Positions 9,356-19,776 of a stretch of 64,000 nt of DNA are shown one piece after another. Under the pieces are notes generated by a model. It did no database searches. It was given only the letters and a program-made list of their open reading frames with translations, and was not told where the DNA came from. A program made the translations under genes and the position numbers. The DNA lies in NCBI GenBank assembly GCA_018064525.1, contig JAGHVB010000005.1:1-64000 (forward strand), in the 5' to 3' direction. Position 1 is the stretch's first letter, and each line of letters begins with the position of its first letter. The DNA is from Candidatus Treponema merdequi. GTDB taxonomy: Bacteria; Spirochaetota; Spirochaetia; Treponematales; Treponemataceae.

Positions 9356-12300
9356 TTACCTATTTATATTAGTGTCATAGCTGCCATTACCAAGATTTCC
9401 AAAACTTCCGTGCTCAACATAAAGCTGTTTTCCATTAATTGTAACATTACTACCGCTCACATAATTATCATATATTTGATTAGTACCATTATCTGGAACA
9501 CTGCAATACCTCACACATACACCAGCACCATAGAAACTATCACTGGAACCACCCATCTGTTTATTATTACATATATAATTATTAGTAAATAATATAATGT
9601 TTTGAAAATATGCAAAATATATACCAGCCCCTCTAAAAGTCGTTCTATAATCTCCAGCAACCTTTTGAGTATTGCCATAAATTTTACAATTTGTTATTTT
9701 CGCATATTCACAAGAAATAGATGAATTAGATGATTGATATAATTTCATACCATGGCCTATTCCATCAAAAATATCAACATGGTCAATAATCAGAGTATCT
9801 GTTGCTTTTTTGACTTCAAAATATAAACCACTAAATTCAAGATTACGTTTCATTTGACTTGTGGTACCAAAATTAGAAATCTTGACATTTGAAATATTTG
9901 CATTACCTCCAATGATTTTAATTCCATTTCCATAAGGACAGGTTATATTTGTAACGTCAGAAATATCCAGTTTTGCATCATTACTATATATTGCATTATA
10001 AGTATTATTTTCATCAAAATCTCCACTTTGGGAATCCACAGAACTATTGTTTATTGTACCGCCTGTTAATTTTAATGAACCGCCTGACTTTACATTAATT
10101 AAATTAGAAATATTTGAACCGGTTTTGCTCTCAAATGTTATACCTTTAAGTTCAACACTTTGACCATTATTTATATTAATTGTGCTATTAACTGTAAAAG
10201 TTAAACTATTTGTAGTATCATTAATCAGTTTAACACTTTTACCATTCAATATACTATTAAAATCTACATTTGAAAAAGAAGGGCTTGATTTTAAATCTAA
10301 TTTTATCTCATAAGGTTCTGAGGATTTTGGTATAGTATTAATAATATCCTTTATTGAAGCATAATTAGTAAAATCAGTTACTTTTGCTGTAGAAATTTTT
10401 CCAGTCGTATCAATAAAATAATTATGATCAGCCAGACTAAACTTACCGAGATTTTCTGATTTCGTACTTCCTGTTCCAATGACAACAGCAGTGTCAACTG
10501 TATACGCTATTGGTTTAACTGTTGCAAACTTTGGTTTTGATACACCGTTATCATCTTTTGGGTCAAGAGAAGATGATGTAATCTCAATTTGTACCAAGTT
10601 ATTATTCGAGAGCTTATTTAAATAAACACTGTCAGATGGATCTACATATGCAGTACCGCTAATTTTTAAATAGCCGCTCTGAAAAATACCATCTCCATTA
10701 TTATTCGAAGCAACTTCGTTATCCTTTATGACGCCACCTGAAAATGTTAAAGTTTTTGGAGCTGGAGGATTTGATGAATTATAATCATTATAAATACCAC
10801 CACCGTTAGTAGCATAGTTTCCAGAAATAACACCTCCGCTTACTGTACAATTATCCGAAAAATTATAAATTCCTCCGCCACGAGTACCAGCCGCATTATA
10901 TGAAATTTGCCCATCCGCCTGAGTAAACTCTCCTGAAGAACAATATATACAGCCTCCATACACACTGGCATAATTATAACAAATTTTTCCTTCATTTTTT
11001 AAAATTCCCTGATTATAAATAGCTCCACCATATTGTGCAGAATTTGAACAAGCTGTATCCGTAGCATGAACACTCACATCAGCGTTACCAATTACAGATT
11101 TTTCATCTATATCAAAACGGCAAGATCCTGCATTATAAACAGCACCTCCATGGCTATTACTACCTGTAGCTTTACAATCTGCTATTGTAGACTCTATTAA
11201 TTCCACGGTCCCTTTATTATATATTCCACCACCTTCACCTTTAACAGTTGCAGAACAGCCTGATATTTTAGTTTTATTAAGAGTTAACGAAGCTCCCGTA
11301 TCATTATAAATACCACCGCCATCATAACCACTTTCATTACTACCATATGTGTTCTCGCAATTTAAAATTTCACAGTTTGTTAATGATAAAATTTCAGAAT
11401 TTAATATTCCCTTAGTTTTATAAAGACTACCACCAATAACATACGACCCGTCATAAATCAAATCATTGATATTTACAGTTATCTTTGATGTTGTACCATC
11501 ACTGATTTTTAAAAAACAATCAGAATGTGATTCTGCTGTATTTTTAATTTTAGCTTTAACTGGTGTTCCACCACTGCGATATGCAGTAATACCTTTTATA
11601 TTGGTAGATTTAGTTAACTGTAAAGTTCCCGAGCCGCTTAAAACTTCACCTGCAATATAAATCGTAATTCCCTCATCACCTTCACCTGTCAGCGTGTTTT
11701 CATTTCTTAAACTTAAAGCTTTTTCCAGAGTTTTTACAGGATGTAACCATGTTCCGCTGTTACCATCAAAAGGCGTATTATCCCATACAACTTCATCTGA
11801 AACTACATATATGTCTCTTAATTCAAAAGAAGTAGCCAGAGCATATGTCAGATTAAATCTTCCATTTTGGATTGGTCCTGTTTCACTATTACTTATCCAT
11901 TTTGAAGTTGTAAGCTTATCACAGACTGTTATCTGCTGAATTGTCGCATAAACAAGCTTAGCATCTAAATCTGTTGAATTATAAAATTTTAATTGAACTG
12001 TATAAACTCCGGATTTTAATTTAGTTGAAGAAAGTCTCACAGTATTTCCTGATAAAGTACATACAGGCTGTATATTTCCACCGGTTGTGCCTGCCCATAC
12101 ATCTTTATTACTCGAAATACATTCTGCAGTTACAGATTTTACTTCATTAATACCACCACTAGAAGGCATAGTCATTTCAAGATCAACTGTACCATATCCG
12201 TCAGATTTTGGTCTTAACACAAATTCATGATTAAGAGATTCTGTAGTACTGTCTATCGTTATTTCAGTTTTATCAACAAGAAAAAGATTTGCTTCATTTA

Positions 12301-12694
12301 AAGCTGTTTCACCGTCAGGTAATGCACCTGCAAAAATCGTCCATTCACCGTCTTCAAGGTTGATTGAAAATTTCATTTTTGAAGGAGTTAATTCACCAGT
12401 TATGATTCTTGACGGATCAGTTTTATTTACTGCAAAAACCACAATATTCAGCACTGACTGATTTCCAACAGAATAAACTGCATTTTTTGTTTTATCAGAA
12501 GAATTTGAAAAACCTGTAAATGCTTCTTCTGGAAAAGCGCCTTCTGAAGTAATATTTCCGATAAAAGTTCTTGCACCATTTACGACGGATGGTGATGTAT
12601 ATATTTCATCTGAATTAAATGAAGCAGTGATGTTTGAACATGATAAAATAAAAATACTCAAAAATAAAAAAACAGATAATTTAATTAATTTCAT
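9356..12694 (-). CDS. Large lipoprotein with parallel beta-helix / Pmp-like GGGIYN repeats
   Basis: About 1,112 residues. The lipoprotein signal peptide ends in FILSCSN, with the lipidated Cys near residue 19. About 350-700 carries a right-handed beta-helix region with many GGGIYN or GGAIYN turns (GGGIYNDTGASL, GGGIYNKGTVEL, GGAVYNAG, GGAIYNQG, GGGIYNFS, GGGIYNDY), as in chlamydial Pmp-type and PbH1 proteins. A second helix-like stretch with many Asn lies at about 850-1100. The start at 12694 is preceded by GGAG; the upstream in-frame ATG at 12724 would leave the signal peptide set back. This is probably a surface-displayed adhesin or glycan-binding protein, but the function is inferred only from the fold. 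It is third in a tandem set of three related lipoproteins. Confidence 0.75.
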   Translation of the reverse strand: MKLIKLSVFLFLSIFILSCSNITASFNSDEIYTSPSVVNGARTFIGNITSEGAFPEEAFTGFSNSSDKTKNAVYSVGNQSVLNIVVFAVNKTDPSRIITGELTPSKMKFSINLEDGEWTIFAGALPDGETALNEANLFLVDKTEITIDSTTESLNHEFVLRPKSDGYGTVDLEMTMPSSGGINEVKSVTAECISSNKDVWAGTTGGNIQPVCTLSGNTVRLSSTKLKSGVYTVQLKFYNSTDLDAKLVYATIQQITVCDKLTTSKWISNSETGPIQNGRFNLTYALATSFELRDIYVVSDEVVWDNTPFDGNSGTWLHPVKTLEKALSLRNENTLTGEGDEGITIYIAGEVLSGSGTLQLTKSTNIKGITAYRSGGTPVKAKIKNTAESHSDCFLKISDGTTSKITVNINDLIYDGSYVIGGSLYKTKGILNSEILSLTNCEILNCENTYGSNESGYDGGGIYNDTGASLTLNKTKISGCSATVKGEGGGIYNKGTVELIESTIADCKATGSNSHGGAVYNAGSCRFDIDEKSVIGNADVSVHATDTACSNSAQYGGAIYNQGILKNEGKICYNYASVYGGCIYCSSGEFTQADGQISYNAAGTRGGGIYNFSDNCTVSGGVISGNYATNGGGIYNDYNSSNPPAPKTLTFSGGVIKDNEVASNNNGDGIFQSGYLKISGTAYVDPSDSVYLNKLSNNNLVQIEITSSSLDPKDDNGVSKPKFATVKPIAYTVDTAVVIGTGSTKSENLGKFSLADHNYFIDTTGKISTAKVTDFTNYASIKDIINTIPKSSEPYEIKLDLKSSPSFSNVDFNSILNGKSVKLINDTTNSLTFTVNSTININNGQSVELKGITFESKTGSNISNLINVKSGGSLKLTGGTINNSSVDSQSGDFDENNTYNAIYSNDAKLDISDVTNITCPYGNGIKIIGGNANISNVKISNFGTTSQMKRNLEFSGLYFEVKKATDTLIIDHVDIFDGIGHGMKLYQSSNSSISCEYAKITNCKIYGNTQKVAGDYRTTFRGAGIYFAYFQNIILFTNNYICNNKQMGGSSDSFYGAGVCVRYCSVPDNGTNQIYDNYVSGSNVTINGKQLYVEHGSFGNLGNGSYDTNINR

Positions 12695-12730
12695 AAGTTT
12701 TACTCCAATTAAAATATATTTCAAAAACCA

Positions 12731-14749
12731 TTACTCAGTGACGTTATATATAAATATAAACTCAGTCTGTCCGTATAAAGAAGGATCTGTTTTAGATGTT
12801 ACTGTTACGATAAGAGAATAAGTTCCCGATTTTAAATCATCACCTTTACTAAACCTATTACTACTAGAAGTGTAATAAGTTTTGCCGTCTGCTGAAGGAG
12901 CAATATATTCTCCGTGAATCGATAAAATATAATCAAAATTACAATCCGATGTTATATCCAGTCCTGTTGCAGACGCAGGGTTTATGACTTTGAAATCTAT
13001 TGTACCTTCTGTTATAGACTCATCAATCTCTACTTTTAAGTTACCTGATTCAGAAACTTTAATTGCACCACCTTCGTATGCAAACACTGCTTCATTTGCA
13101 AGTTCCATTGTACTTCCGGCATCAACAGAATATTCTTCATCACTTGTAAAAATATTTCCTGGCAATTTCATATTTTTTCCGCCAAAATTGTAACCGCTTG
13201 TAACAGCAATTTTATTTGATTCAAAATCTTCAGGTTTTAATTCTGTCGTAATTCCAATAATACTGTCAGAAATATCATCGTATACTTTTAAAGTTAAAAG
13301 TGAATCTTCATCTTTTTTACCCAGATAAAGATTTGAACTTATTTCTTTACCACCAGAAACCCATTTGTTTCCGGAAATTTTATTTTTTCCGCGAACTGTA
13401 ATTATCGAATTATCATAACAATAAACTCCGGCTCCCTGATTCATTCCAGAAACTTTTGAAGAAATTATATTATTGCAGATATCACAGTTATTTAATGTCA
13501 AAGATGTATTGCTAAGAATAATTCCATTTGTCATATTATTTGAAATAGAGATATTTTCCAAAGTGACATTTAAGTTATATGAATTTCCATTAAAAAGAAA
13601 AACAGAACTTTCAGATTGTCCGCATGAAATATTTCTTTTTTCATCCATATCAGAATGAATCTTCAATTTCAAATCATTTGAACAGCTTACATTAATTCCG
13701 GAGTCTCCCGAAATATTACTTTTTACAATTATTTCATATTCTCTTTTTGGAAGACTTAAAGCATCTGAAACTCTGGAATATTCCTGTACAATATCACAGG
13801 CTCTTGAAACAGAATTTACAGGATCTGTCCATAATCCGGAAGCATTCTGATTTCCAGATGCATCTACATATATTTTTAATGGAATCTGAAACTTTAAATC
13901 TACCGGACCAATTTCGAGTTTACCATTTTCTCTAATAAAAGGCTGACCGCCTTCATCAAACCACCAGTCTGTTTCTGTATCATCATAAACATTAACTGTC
14001 TGTTCCGTAGAATAAAGTACAATATTTTTTTCTGATAAAAAATCAAGTACAACAATATAAGCTCCACTTGAAATCGAACCGCCGGCCGGAGTAGAAATAT
14101 TTCCAATGTTGTTTTCACCGGAAAATGTTAATTCCGAACTGATATTTGCCGCATTCCATTTATCTTTGTTTTCAGAAATACATGTAAGGCGCAATGCTTT
14201 TACAACAGGAGAACACACAACAGGAAGATTGATTGTTCCATTTCCATTCTGTTTTGGAGAAAGAATAAACGTTTTATTAAACACGCTTTCTACAGAACTT
14301 AATGTCCTTGTTTCTGATGAAGAAAGACTTGCATATTTAACATCTTCTGAATCATACAAATCTGCATTTATCGTAATTGTCCATGTTTTATCAATTTCCA
14401 GAGTAACTGAAAATGTATTTTCATTAAAAACAACATCCGAAGTTGAACCATCGGAAGCAGTTGCTGTTCCAGAATATTCTGTTCTGAAAGGACTTTCCAT
14501 TCCTGCTGAACGCGAAATATCATTATTCTGATAAGCTGATGCTTTAAGAATTTCTGCAATTTCTTTTGGAACTGCATTTCCAAAATCTGCAGTTCCCTTT
14601 ACAACTACATATCTTGAATTTTCACTTAAACCTTTATCTGCAGATGGAATTTCATTAACCGCATTCGTACACGAAAAAAGTAACCCGGCTGTAAAAAGTG
14701 TCTTTAACAGCATTCTGAACATAAAAGCCTTATTCAATTTCGTTTTCAT
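12731..14749 (-). CDS. Lipoprotein, second of the tandem set
   Basis: 672 residues. The signal peptide ends in LLFSCTN, with the lipid-modified Cys near residue 27. The mature protein has the same plan as the next gene: an N-terminal region describing secreted-protein-like beta structure, then KIYVDASGNQNASGLWTDPV, the DxxGs..G...P motif that opens many beta-helix domains, then a short helix region around NCDICNNIISSKVSG. The C-terminal section has bacterial Ig-like beta strands. The start codon overlaps the stop of the preceding gene (TAATG), so translation is probably coupled. No enzymatic motif was seen. Its binding target is unknown. Confidence 0.72.
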   Translation of the reverse strand: MKTKLNKAFMFRMLLKTLFTAGLLFSCTNAVNEIPSADKGLSENSRYVVVKGTADFGNAVPKEIAEILKASAYQNNDISRSAGMESPFRTEYSGTATASDGSTSDVVFNENTFSVTLEIDKTWTITINADLYDSEDVKYASLSSSETRTLSSVESVFNKTFILSPKQNGNGTINLPVVCSPVVKALRLTCISENKDKWNAANISSELTFSGENNIGNISTPAGGSISSGAYIVVLDFLSEKNIVLYSTEQTVNVYDDTETDWWFDEGGQPFIRENGKLEIGPVDLKFQIPLKIYVDASGNQNASGLWTDPVNSVSRACDIVQEYSRVSDALSLPKREYEIIVKSNISGDSGINVSCSNDLKLKIHSDMDEKRNISCGQSESSVFLFNGNSYNLNVTLENISISNNMTNGIILSNTSLTLNNCDICNNIISSKVSGMNQGAGVYCYDNSIITVRGKNKISGNKWVSGGKEISSNLYLGKKDEDSLLTLKVYDDISDSIIGITTELKPEDFESNKIAVTSGYNFGGKNMKLPGNIFTSDEEYSVDAGSTMELANEAVFAYEGGAIKVSESGNLKVEIDESITEGTIDFKVINPASATGLDITSDCNFDYILSIHGEYIAPSADGKTYYTSSSNRFSKGDDLKSGTYSLIVTVTSKTDPSLYGQTEFIFIYNVTE

Positions 14750-17700
14750 TATTCAGCCTCCTTCAAAACAGGAAAACCTTTGGATCCTATAACCCATTCT
14801 CTAAAACCTTCACCGGAATAATGTCGTACATAATTATTAAGCGCAGTAATCAAATCATCAGTTGGCGAATTATCAAAAATCATCTGTTGTGTATAAAATT
14901 TATTTTCAGAACCAGAATGACTAAATGCAACAGAAACAACATTATCTCTAGGAGTACGTAATTTTACAGCTTCTGCCGGTAGGGTTTCGCCACTGCTATT
15001 TAGAATGATTCCAGAAAGATGATAAACATAGTCCGTATCTACAGCAGAGGCCGCACTTGTATTATTCTGATATCCTGCAATTGTTCCATACCGGTCTTTT
15101 AAACCATCAAATGTTGATGTTACGACAATTTTACCGGCAGAAACACAGTTCCATATCTGAGCCCGATTCGAAGAATTATTTTCAATAACACCGGCAATTC
15201 CCCCGACATCACATTTTGCTTTTATATCACCGTAATTTGCACAGTTAATAATATTCTTATCATATTGCAAACTACCAATAATACCGCCTACACTTGTAGT
15301 ATATGGACAATCAATCGTACCATAATTAATACAATTTTTAATTGCACCTCTCAGTCCACCAGCACCTATTTCTGAATTACCCACAATTCCGCCTGCTGTT
15401 ACTGTTTGTCCAGTTGAAGCTGCTGAAATATTACCATAGTTTTCACAGGAATCTATATCTCCACCACGCCATTTAAAAACAATAACACCAAAGTTAAAAG
15501 CTCCGTGAATCGTAATATTTCCATAATTTTTACAGTTTTTAACAGTTCCCGATTCAAGCCAGTTAACTATTAGTCCACTTGTATTACTTGTCGTTTTTAT
15601 AAAATCTGCTTTATTTATACAGTTTTCAACAATTGTTGTGCCTCTTACACCATTAATCATTCCTGACCATGGAGACTCAACATTGCCTGTTATAACAAGA
15701 TTTTTTACAGATGCATTGTATGCATCTGTAATTAAGCAGACTAGAGATGTACTTTTATTTGTTATATCAATTGAATGACCATTACCATCAATTGTTCCAC
15801 AGAATGATTTATCATTATCTCCACCATTAACCCATCCGATTGCATTAAAACTGTCATCAAGCACAATATCTTTATCAAGAATAAATGTTACACCAGAAAG
15901 GTCGTTACCGGCAGTTACCCAGGCAGAAAGTTTATTGAGCGATGCAAGTGTCGAAACTGTTAATACACTTCCACTTGCAGGCACAGTTGACATCAAAGTC
16001 AAATCATCTTTTTCCTGTACTATAAATACAAATTCTGTATCTGATTTAACTGCATTTACGCCAGTTCCATATACAGCAGTAACTTTTACAGTATATGTAC
16101 CGATATCCATTGCATCTGAGAATTTCAATTTATTCTTATCAATTGAATAATAAGACGGAGAAATTTCTTTACCAAGCATTTTAACTTTATAAGAAAGAGT
16201 ACACTTATCTGTAATATCTACAGCATATTCTTCTACTCCAAACTCAACAGTATCTCCCTTATAAACCAGTGTCTGTGCAGAACCTGAGATGAAAGCAGGA
16301 ACTGTTAAATTAATCTTCATATTTTTATCAACAGCAAGTGCTGTATTTCCGCCGCTTACTGCAACAATTGCTTCACCTGTCAAATCATCGTATGAAATTC
16401 CATATGCTGAATCACTTATAAAGACAACACCCGGCAATACAGTATTCAAAGTTGAATATCCATAGCCTGTCGTAAATTCAACAGAATCTCTTGCATTCAA
16501 AGGAACTTTTTCTGTAGTTATTCCAATTTTTGATGTTGAGATATCTTTAGTAATTTTAATCTTTTTATCTTCTGAAATATAAACATTCGACTGTTCACCA
16601 GAAGAAGTTTTATTATCATAAATAATTGCTTTGTCAATCTGAAGATTTCCGTCAAACGCAACGGCTCCTTTCTGACAGACATTTCCTGTAATTTCAACAT
16701 TATCAAAAATTACTTCTGACGAATCTGATGAATCACAATAACCGGCACCTTTATCAACTCCTGTAAGATATCCGCCCGTAATAATTAAGTCTTTAAGAAC
16801 AACCTGTTTTTCACTCTGATTATAAATTACACGACGGCTTTCTTCTGCAGGATTTCCACATGCATCGATTTTATATTTTATTCCGTTATAGCCTCTGATT
16901 GTATAATTAAAGTTTCCAAATAAATTTACGAAAGCATATTCATTTAAATAATACTCTTCATCACCCAAAGGAGTAATATTACTCATAAGTATAACTTCAC
17001 AGACATCATCCAGTGTATAATCAGTTCCAACTCCGCCGACAAAGAAATCAACTGCCTTTTGAATTGTTCTGAAAGGATTTGATTTTGAACCAAGACCATC
17101 TGCATCACTTCCATCCTGATGTACATAAATTCTTGAAGATGCTTTAAGGAAAATTCCATTTGGTGCAGGAGCTTGAGTCTCACTTGTATATACAGCACTT
17201 GTAATGTAATAAGGTTTACTTGCTTTTGCAGTAACTTTATATTTTCCTTTTGAAAGTTTGATTTTTGCACTTCCTTTTTCAGTTCCCGTTTTTACAGGAA
17301 CTGACGGATCGTCAATATTGTAAACAGAATAACTGATTTCTACATCACCACAATCATTTCCTTCAACAGTTTTTCCATCGTGAGAAATTACAATTTCATA
17401 AAGACCTGTATCTTCATCAACTGCAACTCCATTATGAAGTTCTGCAATATTAGAAATAAACGGAGCTGAAATCTCTTCTGTCTTATTTGAAATTTCTACA
17501 GTATTTGAAAGACCTTCGTCATCAACAACTTTGATTGAATACGAAACAGTATCAAGTGACTGTGCTATTCCAGTCAGATAATAAACAGGAGTATAACCCA
17601 AAGGACAATCAGCAGATTTAAAAACGTGTCCGTTTTCAGATGCATACAAAGGAGGAGCAACTGTTAAAAAGTCAGAATCCTCTTCTTCAAAATTCCATAC

Positions 17701-18387
17701 GCCGGAATCATCACATGATGCATTCTTAAAAATTTTTCCGTGAGAAAAATATCTGAGTTCATTATTAATATAAATTTTTCTCGTATCATTTTTATGTTTT
17801 TCCATTTCTCTAACCTGAGTCGAGTCAACATCAGGCAGACAGAAACAGATTATATATTTTCCGTCTATTTCACTGTCAAACTGGAAGCATGCATTTTCAA
17901 CTTTTGGTGGAACTGAATTTGCATGAAGTGTAATCGGATAAGCATCAAAATTTCTTCCGGACGCAGGTTCTGTAATAGAAATCTTTCCAGAAAGATTTTT
18001 ATAATTTTTATCTGCTTCAAATAAAAACTGTTCCGGCAATTTTATCTGAAGTGAATATCTGTCAAAACTTTTTGTATAAGTAATCGGGATTGTCTGAACA
18101 AGATCTCGTATATGTGCATTTTCAAAATAGTAATTAAAAATCAGATCGTACTTCTGAGGATTTCGTAAATAAAAATCCATCGTTACATCTTCAGAAGAGG
18201 AAATACAAGTTATGCCTGAAGGGGACTTTACGGAATTTCCGTTAATCTCCATTTTTTCGATTGCGGCAGTTTCTGTATATTTCTGCAAAAATCCTTTCAC
18301 ATCCTGATTGAATGCTTCACAGGAATTTAAAATACCAGTTAAAAATACAGCGCCGACAAAAAGCCCGATTTTATTGATTTTACACAT
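14749..18387 (-). CDS. Large lipoprotein with beta-helix and GLUG-like repeats, first of the tandem set
   Basis: 1,212 residues. The signal peptide ends in GILNSCEAF, with Cys near residue 23. Order of regions: an N-terminal beta-rich part; IYVHQDGSDADGLGSKSNPF at about 420-440, followed by RTIQKAVDFF, the usual opening of a parallel beta-helix; a helix region to about 660; then Ig-like strands. A C-terminal GLUG-like section at about 950-1130 has turns such as GGIVGNSE, GGIIGSLQ and GGIAGVIE, alternating with NCINYG or NCANYG. The gene begins 16 nt after the tatD stop and its own stop overlaps the next start. It is likely outer-membrane or cell-surface anchored. A role in adhesion or polysaccharide binding is inference. 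Confidence 0.73.
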   Translation of the reverse strand: MCKINKIGLFVGAVFLTGILNSCEAFNQDVKGFLQKYTETAAIEKMEINGNSVKSPSGITCISSSEDVTMDFYLRNPQKYDLIFNYYFENAHIRDLVQTIPITYTKSFDRYSLQIKLPEQFLFEADKNYKNLSGKISITEPASGRNFDAYPITLHANSVPPKVENACFQFDSEIDGKYIICFCLPDVDSTQVREMEKHKNDTRKIYINNELRYFSHGKIFKNASCDDSGVWNFEEEDSDFLTVAPPLYASENGHVFKSADCPLGYTPVYYLTGIAQSLDTVSYSIKVVDDEGLSNTVEISNKTEEISAPFISNIAELHNGVAVDEDTGLYEIVISHDGKTVEGNDCGDVEISYSVYNIDDPSVPVKTGTEKGSAKIKLSKGKYKVTAKASKPYYITSAVYTSETQAPAPNGIFLKASSRIYVHQDGSDADGLGSKSNPFRTIQKAVDFFVGGVGTDYTLDDVCEVILMSNITPLGDEEYYLNEYAFVNLFGNFNYTIRGYNGIKYKIDACGNPAEESRRVIYNQSEKQVVLKDLIITGGYLTGVDKGAGYCDSSDSSEVIFDNVEITGNVCQKGAVAFDGNLQIDKAIIYDNKTSSGEQSNVYISEDKKIKITKDISTSKIGITTEKVPLNARDSVEFTTGYGYSTLNTVLPGVVFISDSAYGISYDDLTGEAIVAVSGGNTALAVDKNMKINLTVPAFISGSAQTLVYKGDTVEFGVEEYAVDITDKCTLSYKVKMLGKEISPSYYSIDKNKLKFSDAMDIGTYTVKVTAVYGTGVNAVKSDTEFVFIVQEKDDLTLMSTVPASGSVLTVSTLASLNKLSAWVTAGNDLSGVTFILDKDIVLDDSFNAIGWVNGGDNDKSFCGTIDGNGHSIDITNKSTSLVCLITDAYNASVKNLVITGNVESPWSGMINGVRGTTIVENCINKADFIKTTSNTSGLIVNWLESGTVKNCKNYGNITIHGAFNFGVIVFKWRGGDIDSCENYGNISAASTGQTVTAGGIVGNSEIGAGGLRGAIKNCINYGTIDCPYTTSVGGIIGSLQYDKNIINCANYGDIKAKCDVGGIAGVIENNSSNRAQIWNCVSAGKIVVTSTFDGLKDRYGTIAGYQNNTSAASAVDTDYVYHLSGIILNSSGETLPAEAVKLRTPRDNVVSVAFSHSGSENKFYTQQMIFDNSPTDDLITALNNYVRHYSGEGFREWVIGSKGFPVLKEAE

Positions 18388-18403
18388 AACTTATATTTTA
18401 CTA

Positions 18404-19498
18404 CTACGCTATATCAAATTCAATATCCTTAAGGGTAGTCTTAAAAAAAAGTCGGCTTATATTTTTATCAACAGTTTCACACAATTCTTCCATATTTATA
18501 TTTCTTGCTTCAGAAATAAATCTGTACGTATGTTCAATCAAAAGCGGATTATTCGGATTTCCGCGAAACGGAACAGGAGCCAGATACGGCGCATCTGTTT
18601 CAAGCAGAAGTCTCTCTTCCGGAACAAAACGCAAAAGCTCCTTCATGGCGTCCATTTTACTTTTCTTTGTGTAAGTCACTCCGCCGCCAAACGCAAGATA
18701 CCAGCCCCGGTCAAGAAAAGCCCTCGCTTCGTCAATTCCATAACTGAAGCAGTGAATAATACCGTTGTCATATCCCGCATTTTTTATACATTCCATAGTT
18801 CCTTCAAACGCATCCCGCGAATGAACTACAACAGGCAGTTTCATTCTCTTTGCCATATCAAGCTGAGCCTCAAACATCTCGCGCTCGCCCAAAAACATAG
18901 CGTCGTCAAAATCGCTTTCTGCCCTTCCGTCAACTCCCGACACATTCCAGTGATGATCAAGTCCGCATTCCCCGATTGCCACAACTTTTTTATAAGTGGA
19001 ATTTTCCCCTCCGCCATCACCCGCAGCACCCGCACCGCTTCTGCTATCTTCATCACTTGCAATGCCCGCACCGCTTCTGCAGCTTTCATCACCTGCAACA
19101 CCCGCACCGCGAATCATCTTTTCCAATATTTCAATCTGATTTTTTCTGTCTCTTATCGCTTCCGGCGCAGGCCAGATTCCAGCCGAAAATCTTATAAAAG
19201 ATTTTATTTTCGATTTAAGTTTTTCACCAGAAAGATTTCCATCACTCGCAATACCCGCAACGCTTAGCGCACCATCATCACTCGCAATACACGAATCACT
19301 TGCCGCACCATCATCACTCACAATGCCCGCGCACTTTTCGATCGCCTTATCAATTCCATCCTGACGCGAAATCAAATCATCACAATGGGTTCCAATATCG
19401 AGTCCAAAAAAGCAATCGCGAACTGCCATCTCCCGCAATACACGCGGCTGAAGATTTTCTTCGAGCATATGAAAATGAAAATGAGTATCTGAAAACAT
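18404..19498 (-). CDS. tatD: TatD-family metal-dependent hydrolase with two repeat inserts
   Basis: A TatD-type deoxyribonuclease of 364 residues, about 100 longer than usual. Family motifs are present: the N-terminal metal site FSDTHFHFHM, the central AIGECGLDHHWN, PVVVHSRDAFEGT, GIIHCFSYG, and the C-terminal LLLETDAPYLAP followed by RGNPNNP. The extra length is two low-complexity inserts, one at about 55-90 (GIVSDDGAASD..., GIASDG) and one at about 120-155 (AGVAGDES, AGIASDED, AGAAGDGG). Both are encoded by 36-nt tandem repeats related to intergenic repeats elsewhere. They sit between conserved segments, so the fold may tolerate them. The gene is probably first in the operon with the three lipoproteins, and starts just beyond the tRNA-Leu terminator. 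Confidence 0.88.
   Translation of the reverse strand: MFSDTHFHFHMLEENLQPRVLREMAVRDCFFGLDIGTHCDDLISRQDGIDKAIEKCAGIVSDDGAASDSCIASDDGALSVAGIASDGNLSGEKLKSKIKSFIRFSAGIWPAPEAIRDRKNQIEILEKMIRGAGVAGDESCRSGAGIASDEDSRSGAGAAGDGGGENSTYKKVVAIGECGLDHHWNVSGVDGRAESDFDDAMFLGEREMFEAQLDMAKRMKLPVVVHSRDAFEGTMECIKNAGYDNGIIHCFSYGIDEARAFLDRGWYLAFGGGVTYTKKSKMDAMKELLRFVPEERLLLETDAPYLAPVPFRGNPNNPLLIEHTYRFISEARNINMEELCETVDKNISRLFFKTTLKDIEFDIA
19029..19110 (-). repeat. 36-nt tandem repeat, block B in tatD
   Basis: Units start at 19029, 19065 and 19101 (exact 36-nt period), each with CCCGCACCGC on the plus strand. On the coding strand each reads GCGGG-YR-TTGCARGTGATG and encodes a 12-residue AG(I/V)ASDE-like unit. The repeats keep the reading frame open. 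Confidence 0.8.
19241..19335 (-). repeat. 36-nt tandem repeat, block A in tatD
   Basis: Units start at 19241, 19277 and 19313 (36-nt period), each opening with CATCACTC(G/A)CAAT on the plus strand. The coding-strand core GCGGGYATTGYGAGTGATG is shared with block B and with copies outside tatD. Confidence 0.8.
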
Positions 19499-19524
19499 AG
19501 CAACATCCTATCACAGAGGTATTA

Positions 19525-19557
19525 CAAAAAAAAGACCCTCGTAAAAACGAGAGTCTT
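19525..19557 (-). terminator. Intrinsic terminator after tRNA-Leu
   Basis: Read on the minus strand, an 11-bp stem (AAGACTCTCGT / ACGAGGGTCTT, one mismatch) with a TTTT loop is followed by a run of Ts. It separates the tRNA from tatD. Confidence 0.85.
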
Positions 19558-19562
19558 ATATC

Positions 19563-19650
19563 TGCCGGGAACCAGAATCGAACTGGCACGGCCGTTTGAA
19601 TTGCCGAGGGATTTTAAGTCCCTTGTGTCTACCTATTCCACCATCCCGGC
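19563..19650 (-). tRNA. tRNA-Leu (anticodon UAA)
   Basis: An 88-nt cloverleaf with a long variable arm, as in class II tRNAs. The acceptor stem is GCCGGGA / TCCCGGC with discriminator A. The D-arm region is TGGTGGAATAGGTAGACAC. The anticodon stem-loop GGGACTTAAAATCCC puts TAA at the anticodon. The T arm carries GGTTCGATTCTGG-type bases (GTTCGATTC). CCA is not encoded. It is read on the minus strand and ends in a terminator. Confidence 0.96.
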
Positions 19651-19776
19651 GACAGAAATAATAATATAGTAAATATAAAAAATTTTCAACCCACCCCCAA
19701 AACCGCGGAGCCGGTCAAACACAAACATTCACCCAAAATTACATCTGTGTAAATCTGTGTTAATCTGTGGCAAAAA

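Noticed and set aside
19029..19335. 36-nt repeats that look like a CRISPR array
   Set aside because: The repeats are in frame within tatD, degenerate between units, have no unique spacers between identical repeats, and no cas gene is near.
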